From positions 1,367,001 through 1,431,000 of the forward strand of contig NC_009943.1 in the NCBI RefSeq assembly GCF_000018405.1: DNA of 64,000 nt, written 5' to 3'. Of this stretch, positions 1 to 8,900 are shown one piece after another. The translations under genes were made by a program, and so were the position numbers. Every line of letters begins with the position of its first letter. Position 1 is the stretch's first letter. The stretch comes from Desulfosudis oleivorans Hxd3. GTDB lineage: Bacteria; Desulfobacterota; Desulfobacteria; Desulfobacterales; Desulfosudaceae. The notes under the pieces are model-generated. The model did not search any database and had not been told where the DNA came from. It saw nothing but the letters and a program-made list of their open reading frames with translations.

Positions 1-368
1 ATCAGCAGGTCTTCGATGGAGGACGGCTTGGGCAGATAGTCGTCGGCCATCGTGGTGATACCATGGTGGTGGGAATATCGGGTGGAAGATACATGGTCGG
101 CCACCGCGGTCAGAAGAATCACGGGAATGGCCTCCAGCGCTTTGTTTTTCTTGAGTTCGGCGCACACCTCGTAGCCGGTCTTTTCCGGCATCATCACGTC
201 AAGAATCACTGCGTCCGGCGGGTCGTTTCGAATTTTTTCAAGGGCCTCGGCGCCGTCATAGGCGACCTCGACAACAAAACCCTGCTGTTTCAGATTTTTC
301 TGAACAATGAAGGCAAAATCGGCCTCGTCATCCACCACCAGCACGACCTTTTTGCTTTCAAGGGCCAT
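1..368 (-). CDS. Response regulator receiver-domain protein (partial, runs off left edge)
   Basis: The minus-strand frame opens with ATG at 366-368 and stays open to the window edge, giving about 122 residues of a CheY-like receiver domain. Visible landmarks are the acidic pair D13-D14, the phospho-acceptor D57 in VILDVMMP, the Thr in ILLTA and the Lys in YLPKPSS. Whether an output domain follows cannot be seen. It begins 7 bases after the stop of the FrhB-like gene and is probably the last visible gene of the metV-metF-frhB transcription unit. The partner kinase is not in view. Confidence 0.85.
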   Translation of the reverse strand, partial: MALESKKVVLVVDDEADFAFIVQKNLKQQGFVVEVAYDGAEALEKIRNDPPDAVILDVMMPEKTGYEVCAELKKNKALEAIPVILLTAVADHVSSTRYSHHHGITTMADDYLPKPSSIEDLL

Positions 369-375
369 GGCCGGG

Positions 376-1470
376 TCACAACTCTTTGCGCCGGGCCTGG
401 GCGTGCTCCGTCTTGCGACGGGAGGCCTGCCGCACCACATTCAGGGTGTCGGCCGCCGACCGGTCCAGTGCCTTGCCGTCGGAAGCGGTTTCAAGGGTCT
501 TGCCCCTGGCGTCGGCCATCACGGCCCGGCCCAGGGGGGTCCGGGTGATAACCGTGGTCCAGCCGTCCTTTGCGCCGATGCCACCAAAGGAGATGTCGGC
601 GTATTCCGCGGCATAATCCATGCAGAAGTGGCAGGCAAATCGCTTCATGAAGTCCACCTTGTCTAGGGGAATGGAGAGCACCTTGCCGTTGCTCAGGTAG
701 ACCATGAAATTGTCCTTGATGTTGATGCGGGTTACCGCATCCCACTGGAACCCGCCCACCGCCTCCATCTGGTCCTTTTCCTTGTCCGTGAAGGAAAAAT
801 TGCCTGAGCAGAACAGCCCCAGACAGAACTTGATGGAATCGGAGGGCACGATGCCCAGCACTTCGATCTTGCGCACCGCCTCGATCTGGCAGGGGGTGCC
901 CACCAGGGCAATGCGGCTCAGGCCCTTTTCCAGAACAGGCCGAAACTCCTGCACCGACGGCGAATAGGTGGAGTAGTCGTGACCGAAATGTTTCATGCCG
1001 TGGGATGTGTCCATGAAAAACCCGGCCGATGCGATAATCTCGTCCCGGGTGGTGGCCAGGTGAGGCTCACGGCTGAAGGGATCGGTGCGCCGGGTGACAA
1101 TGGCGCCGTCGATACGGCCGGTGTCAAACAGGTGGAGCAGCACGGCGGTGACAGCCCCGCCGTCGGTGGCTTTTTTGCGCACCACCGGGTCCAGCGCCCG
1201 GGCCGCGGTCAGTTCGATCACTTTTCCCATGGGCGGCTCCCAGGCCACCATCTTCTTGGTCTCCTGGTCCAGCTCGTTGATCTCCGGGCAGATGGAGTAG
1301 CAGAGACCGCACTCGATGCACTTGTCCCGGTTACCAAAGCGGGGCATGCCCTCCGGGCCAAGCTCCAGGGCGCCGTAGTTGATGGAGGTGCAGAAGGTCA
1401 CGCAGCCGCCGCAGTGGTGGCAGAGGCCCGGTTCCTGGACTTCCTTGATCAGATCTTCAAAAGTCTTCAT
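376..1470 (-). CDS. FrhB/FdhB-family iron-sulfur flavoprotein (coenzyme F420 hydrogenase beta-subunit family)
   Basis: 364 residues. The N-terminus carries two 4Fe-4S motifs (CHHCGGCVTFC near residue 17 and CIECGLCYSICP near 51), followed by the FrhB N- and C-terminal domains with conserved TPCQIEA, FCLGLFCSGNF and HFCMDY segments. The family moves electrons between ferredoxin, flavin and a partner such as F420 or NAD(P)H; in a sulfate reducer it more likely links an electron carrier to the adjacent MetVF than acts in an F420 hydrogenase. It starts 15 bases after metF, in the same operon. The actual electron donor cannot be read from the sequence. Confidence 0.85.
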   Translation of the reverse strand: MKTFEDLIKEVQEPGLCHHCGGCVTFCTSINYGALELGPEGMPRFGNRDKCIECGLCYSICPEINELDQETKKMVAWEPPMGKVIELTAARALDPVVRKKATDGGAVTAVLLHLFDTGRIDGAIVTRRTDPFSREPHLATTRDEIIASAGFFMDTSHGMKHFGHDYSTYSPSVQEFRPVLEKGLSRIALVGTPCQIEAVRKIEVLGIVPSDSIKFCLGLFCSGNFSFTDKEKDQMEAVGGFQWDAVTRINIKDNFMVYLSNGKVLSIPLDKVDFMKRFACHFCMDYAAEYADISFGGIGAKDGWTTVITRTPLGRAVMADARGKTLETASDGKALDRSAADTLNVVRQASRRKTEHAQARRKEL

Positions 1471-1485
1471 GTGCGCTCCTTGATG

Positions 1486-2415
1486 CTAAACGGAAGGACG
1501 AGGATAAAGGCCGGCCTGCTGAACGATTTCCGGAACCTTCTCCTCCCACTCGATGGCCATGATATGAAAGCCCCGCACCCCCTCGACCTCTTTGAGCCGC
1601 TGAATCGATTCGATACACATCTTGATCCCTTCTTCGGCCTGCTTGTCCTTGGGCGTGTCGGACAGCCGCTTGACCACTTCGTCGGGCACATCCATGCCCG
1701 GTACCCGGTTTTTCATGTACTTGGCCATGCCCGCCGACTTCATGGGGGTGAGGCCGGCCAGGATAAAAACCTTTTCATGAAGCCCCCGGTCCCGAATCCG
1801 TTTCATCCACTCCTCGAACTTTTCCAGGTTGTAGATGCACTGGGTCTGGATAAACTCGGCGCCGGCCGCTATCTTTTTGGCCAGCCGCGGTACCCTGATT
1901 TCAAAGGGGTCGGCAAAGGGGTTGGCTGCCGCGCCCACGAACATGCGGGGCGGCCGGGCGATGTCGTCTCCGCCTAAAAATTTGCCTTCGTCCCGCATGC
2001 GGCGGACCAGCTGCAGCAGCTGCATGGAGTCGATGTCGTGAACGTTCTGGCCGGTGGCGCAGTCGCCGAAGCTCTGGTGGTCACCGGAAAGGCAGAGCAT
2101 GTTGAAAATGTCAAAGGAGGCGGCGCCGAGAATGTCGCTCTGCAGGGCGATACGGTTTCTGTCCCGGGTCACCATCTGGAGCACCGGTTCCAGGCCCATG
2201 AGCTTTAAGTGAATGCATGAGGCCAGGCTGGACATTCGGGTCATGGAGGTCTGGTTATCGGTGATGTTGATGGCATCCACGTAGTCCTTGATCATTTCGG
2301 CCTTTTTGGTGATGGCCGCCGGGTCGCTGCCACGGGGCGGGCCGCACTCGGAGGTGACCGCAAGGTGCCCCTGGCGAAGGATCTTTTCCAGTCTGCTGGG
2401 TGTTTTTTCGCTCAT
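1486..2415 (-). CDS. metF: Methylenetetrahydrofolate reductase, MetF subunit
   Basis: 309 residues, the normal length for MetF. It is a TIM-barrel flavoenzyme that reduces 5,10-methylene-THF to 5-methyl-THF, the last methyl-branch step of the Wood-Ljungdahl pathway. Family landmarks include the N-terminal TSECGPPRGSD (catalytic Glu region), INITDNQTSMTRMSS, and the C-terminal FILAGLTPMKSAGMAKYM. The start codon overlaps the metV stop by 4 bases (ATGA), so the two are translationally coupled. In acetogens and sulfate reducers the MetVF form works with HdrABC-MvhD; that module lies upstream at 15013-20293 beyond an inserted block. Confidence 0.93.
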   Translation of the reverse strand: MSEKTPSRLEKILRQGHLAVTSECGPPRGSDPAAITKKAEMIKDYVDAINITDNQTSMTRMSSLASCIHLKLMGLEPVLQMVTRDRNRIALQSDILGAASFDIFNMLCLSGDHQSFGDCATGQNVHDIDSMQLLQLVRRMRDEGKFLGGDDIARPPRMFVGAAANPFADPFEIRVPRLAKKIAAGAEFIQTQCIYNLEKFEEWMKRIRDRGLHEKVFILAGLTPMKSAGMAKYMKNRVPGMDVPDEVVKRLSDTPKDKQAEEGIKMCIESIQRLKEVEGVRGFHIMAIEWEEKVPEIVQQAGLYPRPSV

Positions 2416-3080
2416 CGTTGTAAATCCTCCCTGACCAGTTTTCTGGGTCCGCCGGAACGTTCGTTGGACCAGTCCTTGATGGGCGCAAGCGTTTCATAGT
2501 CGTCCAGCCGGTTCAATGCCGTCAGCCGGTCGACAATCAACTGCCAGGCGCAGTCCAGGTCCTTGTTGATCTCGCACTTGCCCCTGGTGGAGCCGCCGCA
2601 GGGGCCGTTGAACAGGCGCTTGGCGCACCGGGATACCGGGCAGATGCCGCCGGTGACCGCCAGAATGCACTGGCCGCACCCCTGGCACCGTTCGGTAAAG
2701 ATGCCGGGCGCGTCCACGGCCCCCATGAAGGTGGTGTTAAGGCCCGGAAAAACCGGCGTCGTCGCCATTTTCTCGGCGGTAAACTGGACCCCCACACCGC
2801 AGGCCGTGGAGAGCACAAGGTCGGCCCAGGCCAGGTCCTCTTTGGCCGATTCGTAAAATTCGTGTTCGCACTGCCGCTCGATGCCGCCGTTTTTGATCTC
2901 CATGGCGACATTTTCCTGGGTGGCTTTCATGCGCAGCAGGGAGGCCAGAATCTCGGCCTCCTTGTTGCCGCCGGTATGGCACACGGCAACACAGGTGTTG
3001 CAGCCGAAGACCAGCACCTTCTTGTAGGGCTTGATCATCTCCCATATCTCTTCCAAAGGTTTCTGTTCACCCATGATCAT
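2412..3080 (-). CDS. metV: MetV, zinc/iron-sulfur partner subunit of methylene-THF reductase
   Basis: 222 residues of the methylene-THF reductase C-terminal (MetV) family. The N-terminal half contains VFGCNTCVAVCHTGG; the C-terminal half has a cysteine-rich domain (RCQGCGQC, GICPVSRCAK, GPCGGSTRGKCE, LDCAW). MetV pairs with MetF and is thought to pass electrons to its flavin. The ATG at 3080 has AAGGAG 7 bases upstream; a second in-frame ATG two codons later is possible. First gene of metV-metF-frhB-receiver. Its upstream neighbour is an unrelated secreted protein, unlike the usual hdr/mvhD context. Confidence 0.9.
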   Translation of the reverse strand: MIMGEQKPLEEIWEMIKPYKKVLVFGCNTCVAVCHTGGNKEAEILASLLRMKATQENVAMEIKNGGIERQCEHEFYESAKEDLAWADLVLSTACGVGVQFTAEKMATTPVFPGLNTTFMGAVDAPGIFTERCQGCGQCILAVTGGICPVSRCAKRLFNGPCGGSTRGKCEINKDLDCAWQLIVDRLTALNRLDDYETLAPIKDWSNERSGGPRKLVREDLQR

Positions 3081-3215
3081 GGTGCGACTCCTTGTTCTGA
3101 TGGTTTACCCTGAAAACTGCATCACCCTTTCGACGGGCGTGACGTCTGTCCCATATTTCATTGATTCAAATCATCCCCGAACACGTCATCCAACTGCATG
3201 GACCGGCGATTTTAC

Positions 3216-3665
3216 CTATTTTAATACCTTACAGGTTCCATAATATTGAGATGGCAGGGCCTTGTTCGTCAAATTCATGTGCCGGGACATGACGGCGCAA
3301 AACTCATCTGTTCCGGGTTTGTAAAAGGGGAACACGGTCGTAAAAATCATATTGCCGGCGCATGTGCTTTCCAAGAAAGTAAGACCGGAAGGGGACCCGA
3401 GCAGCATGACATCTGATGTCCCTTGATTCCCGATAACACGTGCCCTGGCCTGTCTGATATTCATTGCGTCAAAGACCGTTTCACTTTTCCATTGACAGGA
3501 TTCAACATTTATCTCTTTGCCGGGCCAACTTGTCGAGACGCCTTCCTGAAAATTGCACTTGAGACATTTTGCAGCCAGAAGGCGGTGAAAAACCTCATCT
3601 TCAGCGCCAACCGGGCCGGCAAAAAAAAGTGAAAGAAAAATCAGACCGATAAATAAACATCTCAT
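3216..3665 (-). CDS. Hypothetical secreted cysteine-rich protein
   Basis: I chose the ATG at 3665 (149 residues) over a longer frame because MRCLFIGLIFLSLFFAGPVGA forms a Sec signal peptide there and AAGGAAGAAAGG lies just upstream. The mature part has six cysteines (CLKC, ESCQW, ESTCAG, EFCAV, GTCKV), which suggests disulfides in the periplasm. No family recognised. It lies between metV and the ankyrin gene, on the same strand. Confidence 0.65.
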   Translation of the reverse strand: MRCLFIGLIFLSLFFAGPVGAEDEVFHRLLAAKCLKCNFQEGVSTSWPGKEINVESCQWKSETVFDAMNIRQARARVIGNQGTSDVMLLGSPSGLTFLESTCAGNMIFTTVFPFYKPGTDEFCAVMSRHMNLTNKALPSQYYGTCKVLK

Positions 3666-3693
3666 TTTGGCCTTTCTTCCTTTTTGAAAAATC

Positions 3694-3774
3694 TCATGCC
3701 CGCACCTCGGCAACGGTTTGCCGGGGCCGCTCTGCGGTCAGAAACCACCAGCAGTTGACTGAAAAGGTTCCCAT
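3694..3774 (-). CDS. Possible 26-residue small ORF
   Basis: A 27-codon frame with ATG at 3772-3774 and TGA at 3694-3696, preceded by AAGGAG about 9 bases upstream. It ends 28 bases before the start of the secreted protein at 3665 and could be a leader or a small protein. No homology recognised. The rest of 3775-3969 is AT-rich and shows nothing else I can support. Confidence 0.25.
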   Translation of the reverse strand: MGTFSVNCWWFLTAERPRQTVAEVRA

Positions 3775-3969
3775 GTCGTACCATCTCCTTATTCTCCCTG
3801 TGAGGTGGTCTTTATTTTATTCTGGTCAATAAAATCTTATCATGACCCACAAGGAGAATACTTTCAATACCCAAAACCCAATTTAAATCCGGTTTTGGAC
3901 AAGAGTGTCACCTATCACCAAAAAAACAAACGCGGTTAAGAATAGAGCCTCATCCAAAATTATGCTGAC

Positions 3970-5292
3970 TTATTCCACATTCATAAGTTGGATCTCACTT
4001 ATAGCCGTATCTTTGTATTTAGTCCCTTTATAAACTTCTAAGATTTCAAATCTTACAATATTTATTTTCTTAGCTTCAAATTTAATGCTCGGCATACTGA
4101 CGGTTTGCGTGTCATTTGTGTCTTTTAGGATTATTACAGTGTGTGGAACAGTATTGACATAGATCTTTAACTGTTTAACTCTAGAATTTGATTCCCATGT
4201 AGTACAATTTTTAGAATACCCATTATTAATTATAACTGTATTGACCGAATAATCCGATTCAGCCACCTTACTAAAATCATATCTGAACTCGATATATTCG
4301 CCGATTCCATAGCCCTTTGCTCCTTCAACCCAAGCTGTGCTCGCATTAAAGTCAGAAATTTGTTCGGCATTATATTCTATTCCCTTGTAAGTAGGTAGGC
4401 ATGATGAAGCAGTTATTTTAAGTTCTGCTCCACCATACCGGTTAAGTCTCTCGATTTTATCCTGAGCGGTTTCTTTTTTCGCGCCTGCTGTTTCAAAAAA
4501 ACTTATAATTTCTTTGTCTTTATTCCTGATAGCATAATTTAACGCGGTATCGTCATTTTTATCCTTTTTGTTAATCTTTGCTCCATTACTAAGCAAAAGA
4601 GTAGCTATATCTCTATATCCATAAGAAGCAGCATACATGAGCGGCGTTTGCCCCAAATACCCTTCTCTTAAATCACCTGCATCAACGTCAGCGCCACTTT
4701 TCAATAATAGCTGTACCATCCGTCTATCATTATTTGTTACAGCCGCTATTAAAGGCGATATTCCATGATCACTAAACCAGTTTAAATCTGAACCAGCATT
4801 AATCAGCATTTCTGCTATGTTATATTGCCTGTTTCGGCAAGCATGGTGTAAAGCTATTTCATATTGATTACCAGTATCATTTACATCTACCTCCAAGCCA
4901 TACTTCAGTATTGTTGCCGCAGCATCTGCGTTACCTTGATCAGCCGCAATCATCAACGGAGTATAGTCCCCTGTATTTACAAATGCGCCTTTTAATAGCA
5001 ATAACTTCATGACATCAATGTGGCCTTCTCGTGTGGCTATTTTTATTGGGGATTCTATTTTTTCATTCTCATGGTTAACGTCAAAACCCGCTTCCAAAAA
5101 CAGACTAACTGTTTTTAAATTACCTTTACCAATTTGAAGAAAAAAATTCTCATATGTTAAATCAACACCAATTCTCTTTAGCTCTTCTTTTGCAGGATTA
5201 GTTTCAGCAAAGGCTTCTATTAGATGAGCAGGTATATAAAAAACAGTAAAAATAATCAAAAACAACAAAAATATTATTATATTGAATTTCAT
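3970..5292 (-). CDS. Secreted ankyrin-repeat protein with C-terminal discoidin-like (NADase-type glycan-binding) domain
   Basis: 440 residues. A hydrophobic N-terminus (about residues 3-30) looks like a Sec signal or anchor. Residues ~45-270 hold about six ankyrin repeats (GADVDAGD..GQTPLMYAASYGY, DDTALNYAIRNKD). Residues ~290-440 match the beta-sandwich domain known from translocated NADases (ITASSCLP, STAWVEGAKGYGIGEYIEF, IYVNT). The gene is strongly AT-rich with AT-ending codons, unlike the GC-rich operons on both sides, a sign of transfer. Ankyrin proteins are among the immunity-like proteins found downstream of polymorphic toxins, and this gene lies downstream of the RHS gene; that role is inference. 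Confidence 0.75.
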   Translation of the reverse strand: MKFNIIIFLLFLIIFTVFYIPAHLIEAFAETNPAKEELKRIGVDLTYENFFLQIGKGNLKTVSLFLEAGFDVNHENEKIESPIKIATREGHIDVMKLLLLKGAFVNTGDYTPLMIAADQGNADAAATILKYGLEVDVNDTGNQYEIALHHACRNRQYNIAEMLINAGSDLNWFSDHGISPLIAAVTNNDRRMVQLLLKSGADVDAGDLREGYLGQTPLMYAASYGYRDIATLLLSNGAKINKKDKNDDTALNYAIRNKDKEIISFFETAGAKKETAQDKIERLNRYGGAELKITASSCLPTYKGIEYNAEQISDFNASTAWVEGAKGYGIGEYIEFRYDFSKVAESDYSVNTVIINNGYSKNCTTWESNSRVKQLKIYVNTVPHTVIILKDTNDTQTVSMPSIKFEAKKINIVRFEILEVYKGTKYKDTAISEIQLMNVE

Positions 5293-5309
5293 TTTAATAT
5301 TTCCAATGG

Positions 5310-5405
5310 TTATTCACACGGATTAGATGGATTGTCTACAATAAGCATTGTGGTTTTGTCGTAAATCATAGACGCCCCGGTTCTCCACTCATATGCTTTG
5401 CACAC
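5310..5405 (-). pseudogene. Possible remnant of a coding tail (31 codons)
   Basis: Inside the 152-base gap between the small lipoprotein gene and the ankyrin gene, the minus strand carries a short frame (GTG near 5405, TAA at 5310-5312) with protein-like composition (AYEWRTGASMIYDKTT...). An in-frame TGA lies just upstream. The upstream end of this stretch is GC-rich, unlike the AT-rich genes on either side. It could be the leftover end of a displaced RHS tip or of another gene. No family identified. Confidence 0.22.
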
Positions 5406-5444
5406 CCGTCAGGCAAGCTGCCAGTGCCATCCGCCGCTTTATTT

Positions 5445-5933
5445 CTACACACCAATTATTGCACGAAATTTCTGATAGTCTTTTTCGAAGTCAATTTTTG
5501 TGCTGTACCCCATCGAATTGCCGTTTTCTTTAAGGATAAATTTCATTTGGAGCTCAATATTTGCGTAATCAATATTTATGTTTTCAAATAAAAAAAAAGC
5601 CATATAATCCTTTGCATACTTCTTTATCACGCCCTCATGACTTGTGTCGTTTTGATATATTATTTTCTTACTTTTAATTATTTTTAATTCAGTTATTTTG
5701 ATGGTGCCCTCTTTAAGGGAAAAAGGGACAAACCAAATTTCAAGGTCATATGGTGTTCTCCTAATTATAGTATTGCCTTCTATTACCTTTTTGCCACTTA
5801 AGCTGGCTCCAACCTTACCCCAGGAGAATTCTTTTTCTTCAGACTTAAAACCATATACCTCAAATTTTTGATAACAACCTATACAAATTAGTAAACTAAT
5901 TATTATAATTGTTATGCAAAATAAATATCTCAT
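5445..5933 (-). CDS. Small AT-rich putative lipoprotein, candidate partner of the RHS protein
   Basis: 162 residues. The first 20 residues are a hydrophobic export signal ending in a cysteine within LLICIGCYQ, a weak lipobox. The rest is beta-rich and hydrophilic with no recognised domain. It starts 13 bases after the stop of the RHS gene on the same strand, the usual place for an immunity protein of a polymorphic toxin, and is much more AT-rich than its surroundings. A toxin-immunity role is inferred from position only. Confidence 0.6.
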   Translation of the reverse strand: MRYLFCITIIIISLLICIGCYQKFEVYGFKSEEKEFSWGKVGASLSGKKVIEGNTIIRRTPYDLEIWFVPFSLKEGTIKITELKIIKSKKIIYQNDTSHEGVIKKYAKDYMAFFLFENINIDYANIELQMKFILKENGNSMGYSTKIDFEKDYQKFRAIIGV

Positions 5934-5946
5934 AACATTTTCCTTA

Positions 5947-8900
5947 TTATGGGCATGGTCCGCTATATGTACCTGTCATTCTTTCCCACATATTTGTGAT
6001 TTGTGCGTCTTCGGGAGAATTTCCCCACAAATAATACGGAATCATATCATTGAAAAAATGGCCGATTCCAAAATTTGAGTTTGGGTCTGAAAAATTGTAT
6101 GTGGGCATATTAACTGGATCCGTTACAGGATTATGATTTTTATCGAAAATAGCTTCTGAATGCCCATCTGGTGAAACCATTTTAATATTATCTTGATTCT
6201 CTTGGCCTTGCTGGTGTAAGCGAGCATCTACATTATCATTCCATTTCTGCTGTCTAGCTTCCTCATAACTAACTTCTTGATTAAACTGATTCCTGCTGTA
6301 GTGAAAATCACGAGCATTAGATGTTGGAGATGCACCAGCGTGAAGTGCCCTCATAGAATCTATAAAATCAAGCCCATCCGGATCAATCAGATTCACTCCG
6401 TCGCCGAGGCAGTATCCGTATAGATCAGAACTTCCCCCCGCAAAACCGATCGGGTCCTTTGCTGTCCACCTGCCGGTATTCGGGTTGTAATCGCGATAGC
6501 CGAAGCGCACCAGGCCCGTGTCCTTGTCATACAACCCGCCTGCAAATCCAAACGGTACCGAGAATGAAGGATTCGTATCGTTGATCACAAATCCAAAGCT
6601 GTCGTAGTCGATCTGCTTGACTATGTTGCCTGAGCCATCGGTCACGGCTCGCAGGGAACCGACCTGGTCGTATGCCAGGTAATATACCACTCCTGCCTTT
6701 TCCACGGCAACAGGCATGCGGCCATCAGCATACACAAATCGCATGAGGAGGTTATCGGCACCGTCGTACACCGCCAGCAGGGTCGTCAGGCCGCTCCAGA
6801 GGTATTTCTCGGTGATCGCGCCATCAACCTTTTTGGCAATGCGCCGACCAAGGGGATCGTGAACGTAGGTGATGTCCGTGCCGTCAGGCAGATCAACGCT
6901 CAGCAGTTCCCCTCTGGAAGAATAATCATAGTATGTGGTTTCTGCACCTGATGTCTTTGATGTCAAAAACCCGTCCAGATCATACTGGTAGTCCGTCCCT
7001 CCGGCAGAAAGCAGATGATCTTCCGCATCATAATCCAGGACGCGGCCCGCAATGCCCCGAAGCGTGTTCATCTGGTATGTGCAGGTGCCGTAAGGGGTGC
7101 TGTCGTAGCTGTAGGATTCGACGAGGGTCCCGTCTTTTGTCACGGTCTCAAGCCGTCCCATCTCGTCATAGGTGTAGCCGATGGTTGTGGGGACACCGCC
7201 GATGGTCTCTGTTTTTGTCTTTATTCTGCCGTCGGCATAACGGTCTGTTACATTCCATTCATACAGATCGTAACCGGCGACGGTACTGGATTCTCTGCCG
7301 GTCTCGCCATAGCCGTTAAATGTTCTGCCCAGGCTGAAAGCGCCGTCGGTGACGTTATAAGGCAGACCGGTCTCGTTAACGCCAGGGTCATTGTACCGGG
7401 ATATGGTAAAACCACCTGCGCCGGTGAGCAGGCCGTCATTGTCGTAAACATAACCTTCCGTGGCACCGGCATAGGTGAAGGATTCCACGTTGAAGTCCTC
7501 GTTATAGGTATATGACAGGGTTTTGTTGATGGTTCCGTACAGGGTTTCAGAGGTGACCAGTTTGCCGTCATAGCCGTATGCAATGGCCTCCGTGGCAGTT
7601 GATACAGACTCGACCTTGCTCCCGCAAAGATAGGTGTAATCAATATCACCTTCCGGGGTTATCACGCGCCACAACCGGGATTTGTCTGCCGCGTCTGACG
7701 GGTTTGTATAATCCCAGTAAATGGACTGGCCGGATGGGAAGTCTTTTTGAACCAGCCGGCGGTCTTTGTCATACAGATAGCTGTAGCTGCCGCTGAGCGG
7801 CGTGGTATAAAAAGCGTTTAAGTCAACTCCATTATACCCGAACAGATGGTCCACGTTCGACGGATTGGTCAGCACGGTCATGTTGCCGTTGGCGTCATAT
7901 TCAAACCCAAGATTTGTACCGTCGGGCCGGGCGATATGCGTAACCCGGCCTGCCAGATCATTTGTAAAGTATGTGGTCAGACTTCTGGGGTCAGTGACAG
8001 ATGTCAGGTATCCATACGAATCATAGGCAAAAGAAGTCTCCCTGGTACCAGTCATGACGGATTCCAGTCGGCCGTCAGCATAGTAGCCATAAGCTGTCTG
8101 GTACAGGCCTGCCATGTCCGTACTCAGTGTGACCAGCGTATCAGGATCATAGGAGGATATAATGGCCCGGCCTTCTGGTGATGTAAGGGTGTTAACAGAA
8201 AGAAGCGCGTCCTGTTTTAAGGTTATAGTCCTGCCATTGGCCCTTAGGCTCCGGGTGATCAGATCAGGAATCTCGTCAGCATCTGTATCCTGATATGAAA
8301 CAGATTGTCTGGAGACCCTTGCAAGTCCGGATGGTGTGGTTTCTACTGCTTCTGCCAGATATGAAAACTTGTATTCCGGGTCAGTATCATAAGTAAAATC
8401 CAAATCCATGCCGCAAGGCAGTCCTTTTTGCACAGATCGCCCTGATTTTACGTAGATGGTTTCTGCACCTGCAGGGTTCGTGATAAGAGAAGCAAATTTA
8501 CCAGTGGAAGAGGTATAATTTTCGTATGTGACAACATTATTTTCTCCGGTAGTGATCCTATTATAAACTGTGCCATCTACACCAACGGTGCGATCAAATT
8601 GCCAATGTCCGCCATTCTCATCATAAGTATCGGTAATTCTTCCCTGGTCATCATATATATATTGATAAACCTTTCGGTTGGGATCGGTTTTGTTTATCAA
8701 CAAGTCCGTAAGGGAATAGCCAAGATCATATTCCCCGCCATCAGGAAGGATAATGTTTGTCAGGTTATCCTCTTCATCAACGACCAGTTGGGTGGTCAAC
8801 CCATCCGGCGATACAATGGAATAAGGGCTACCGTCCGGGTATCGGTTAATCGTTGTTACATTACCAAACTGGTCGGTTATAGAGATTAGATTGTTTTCAT

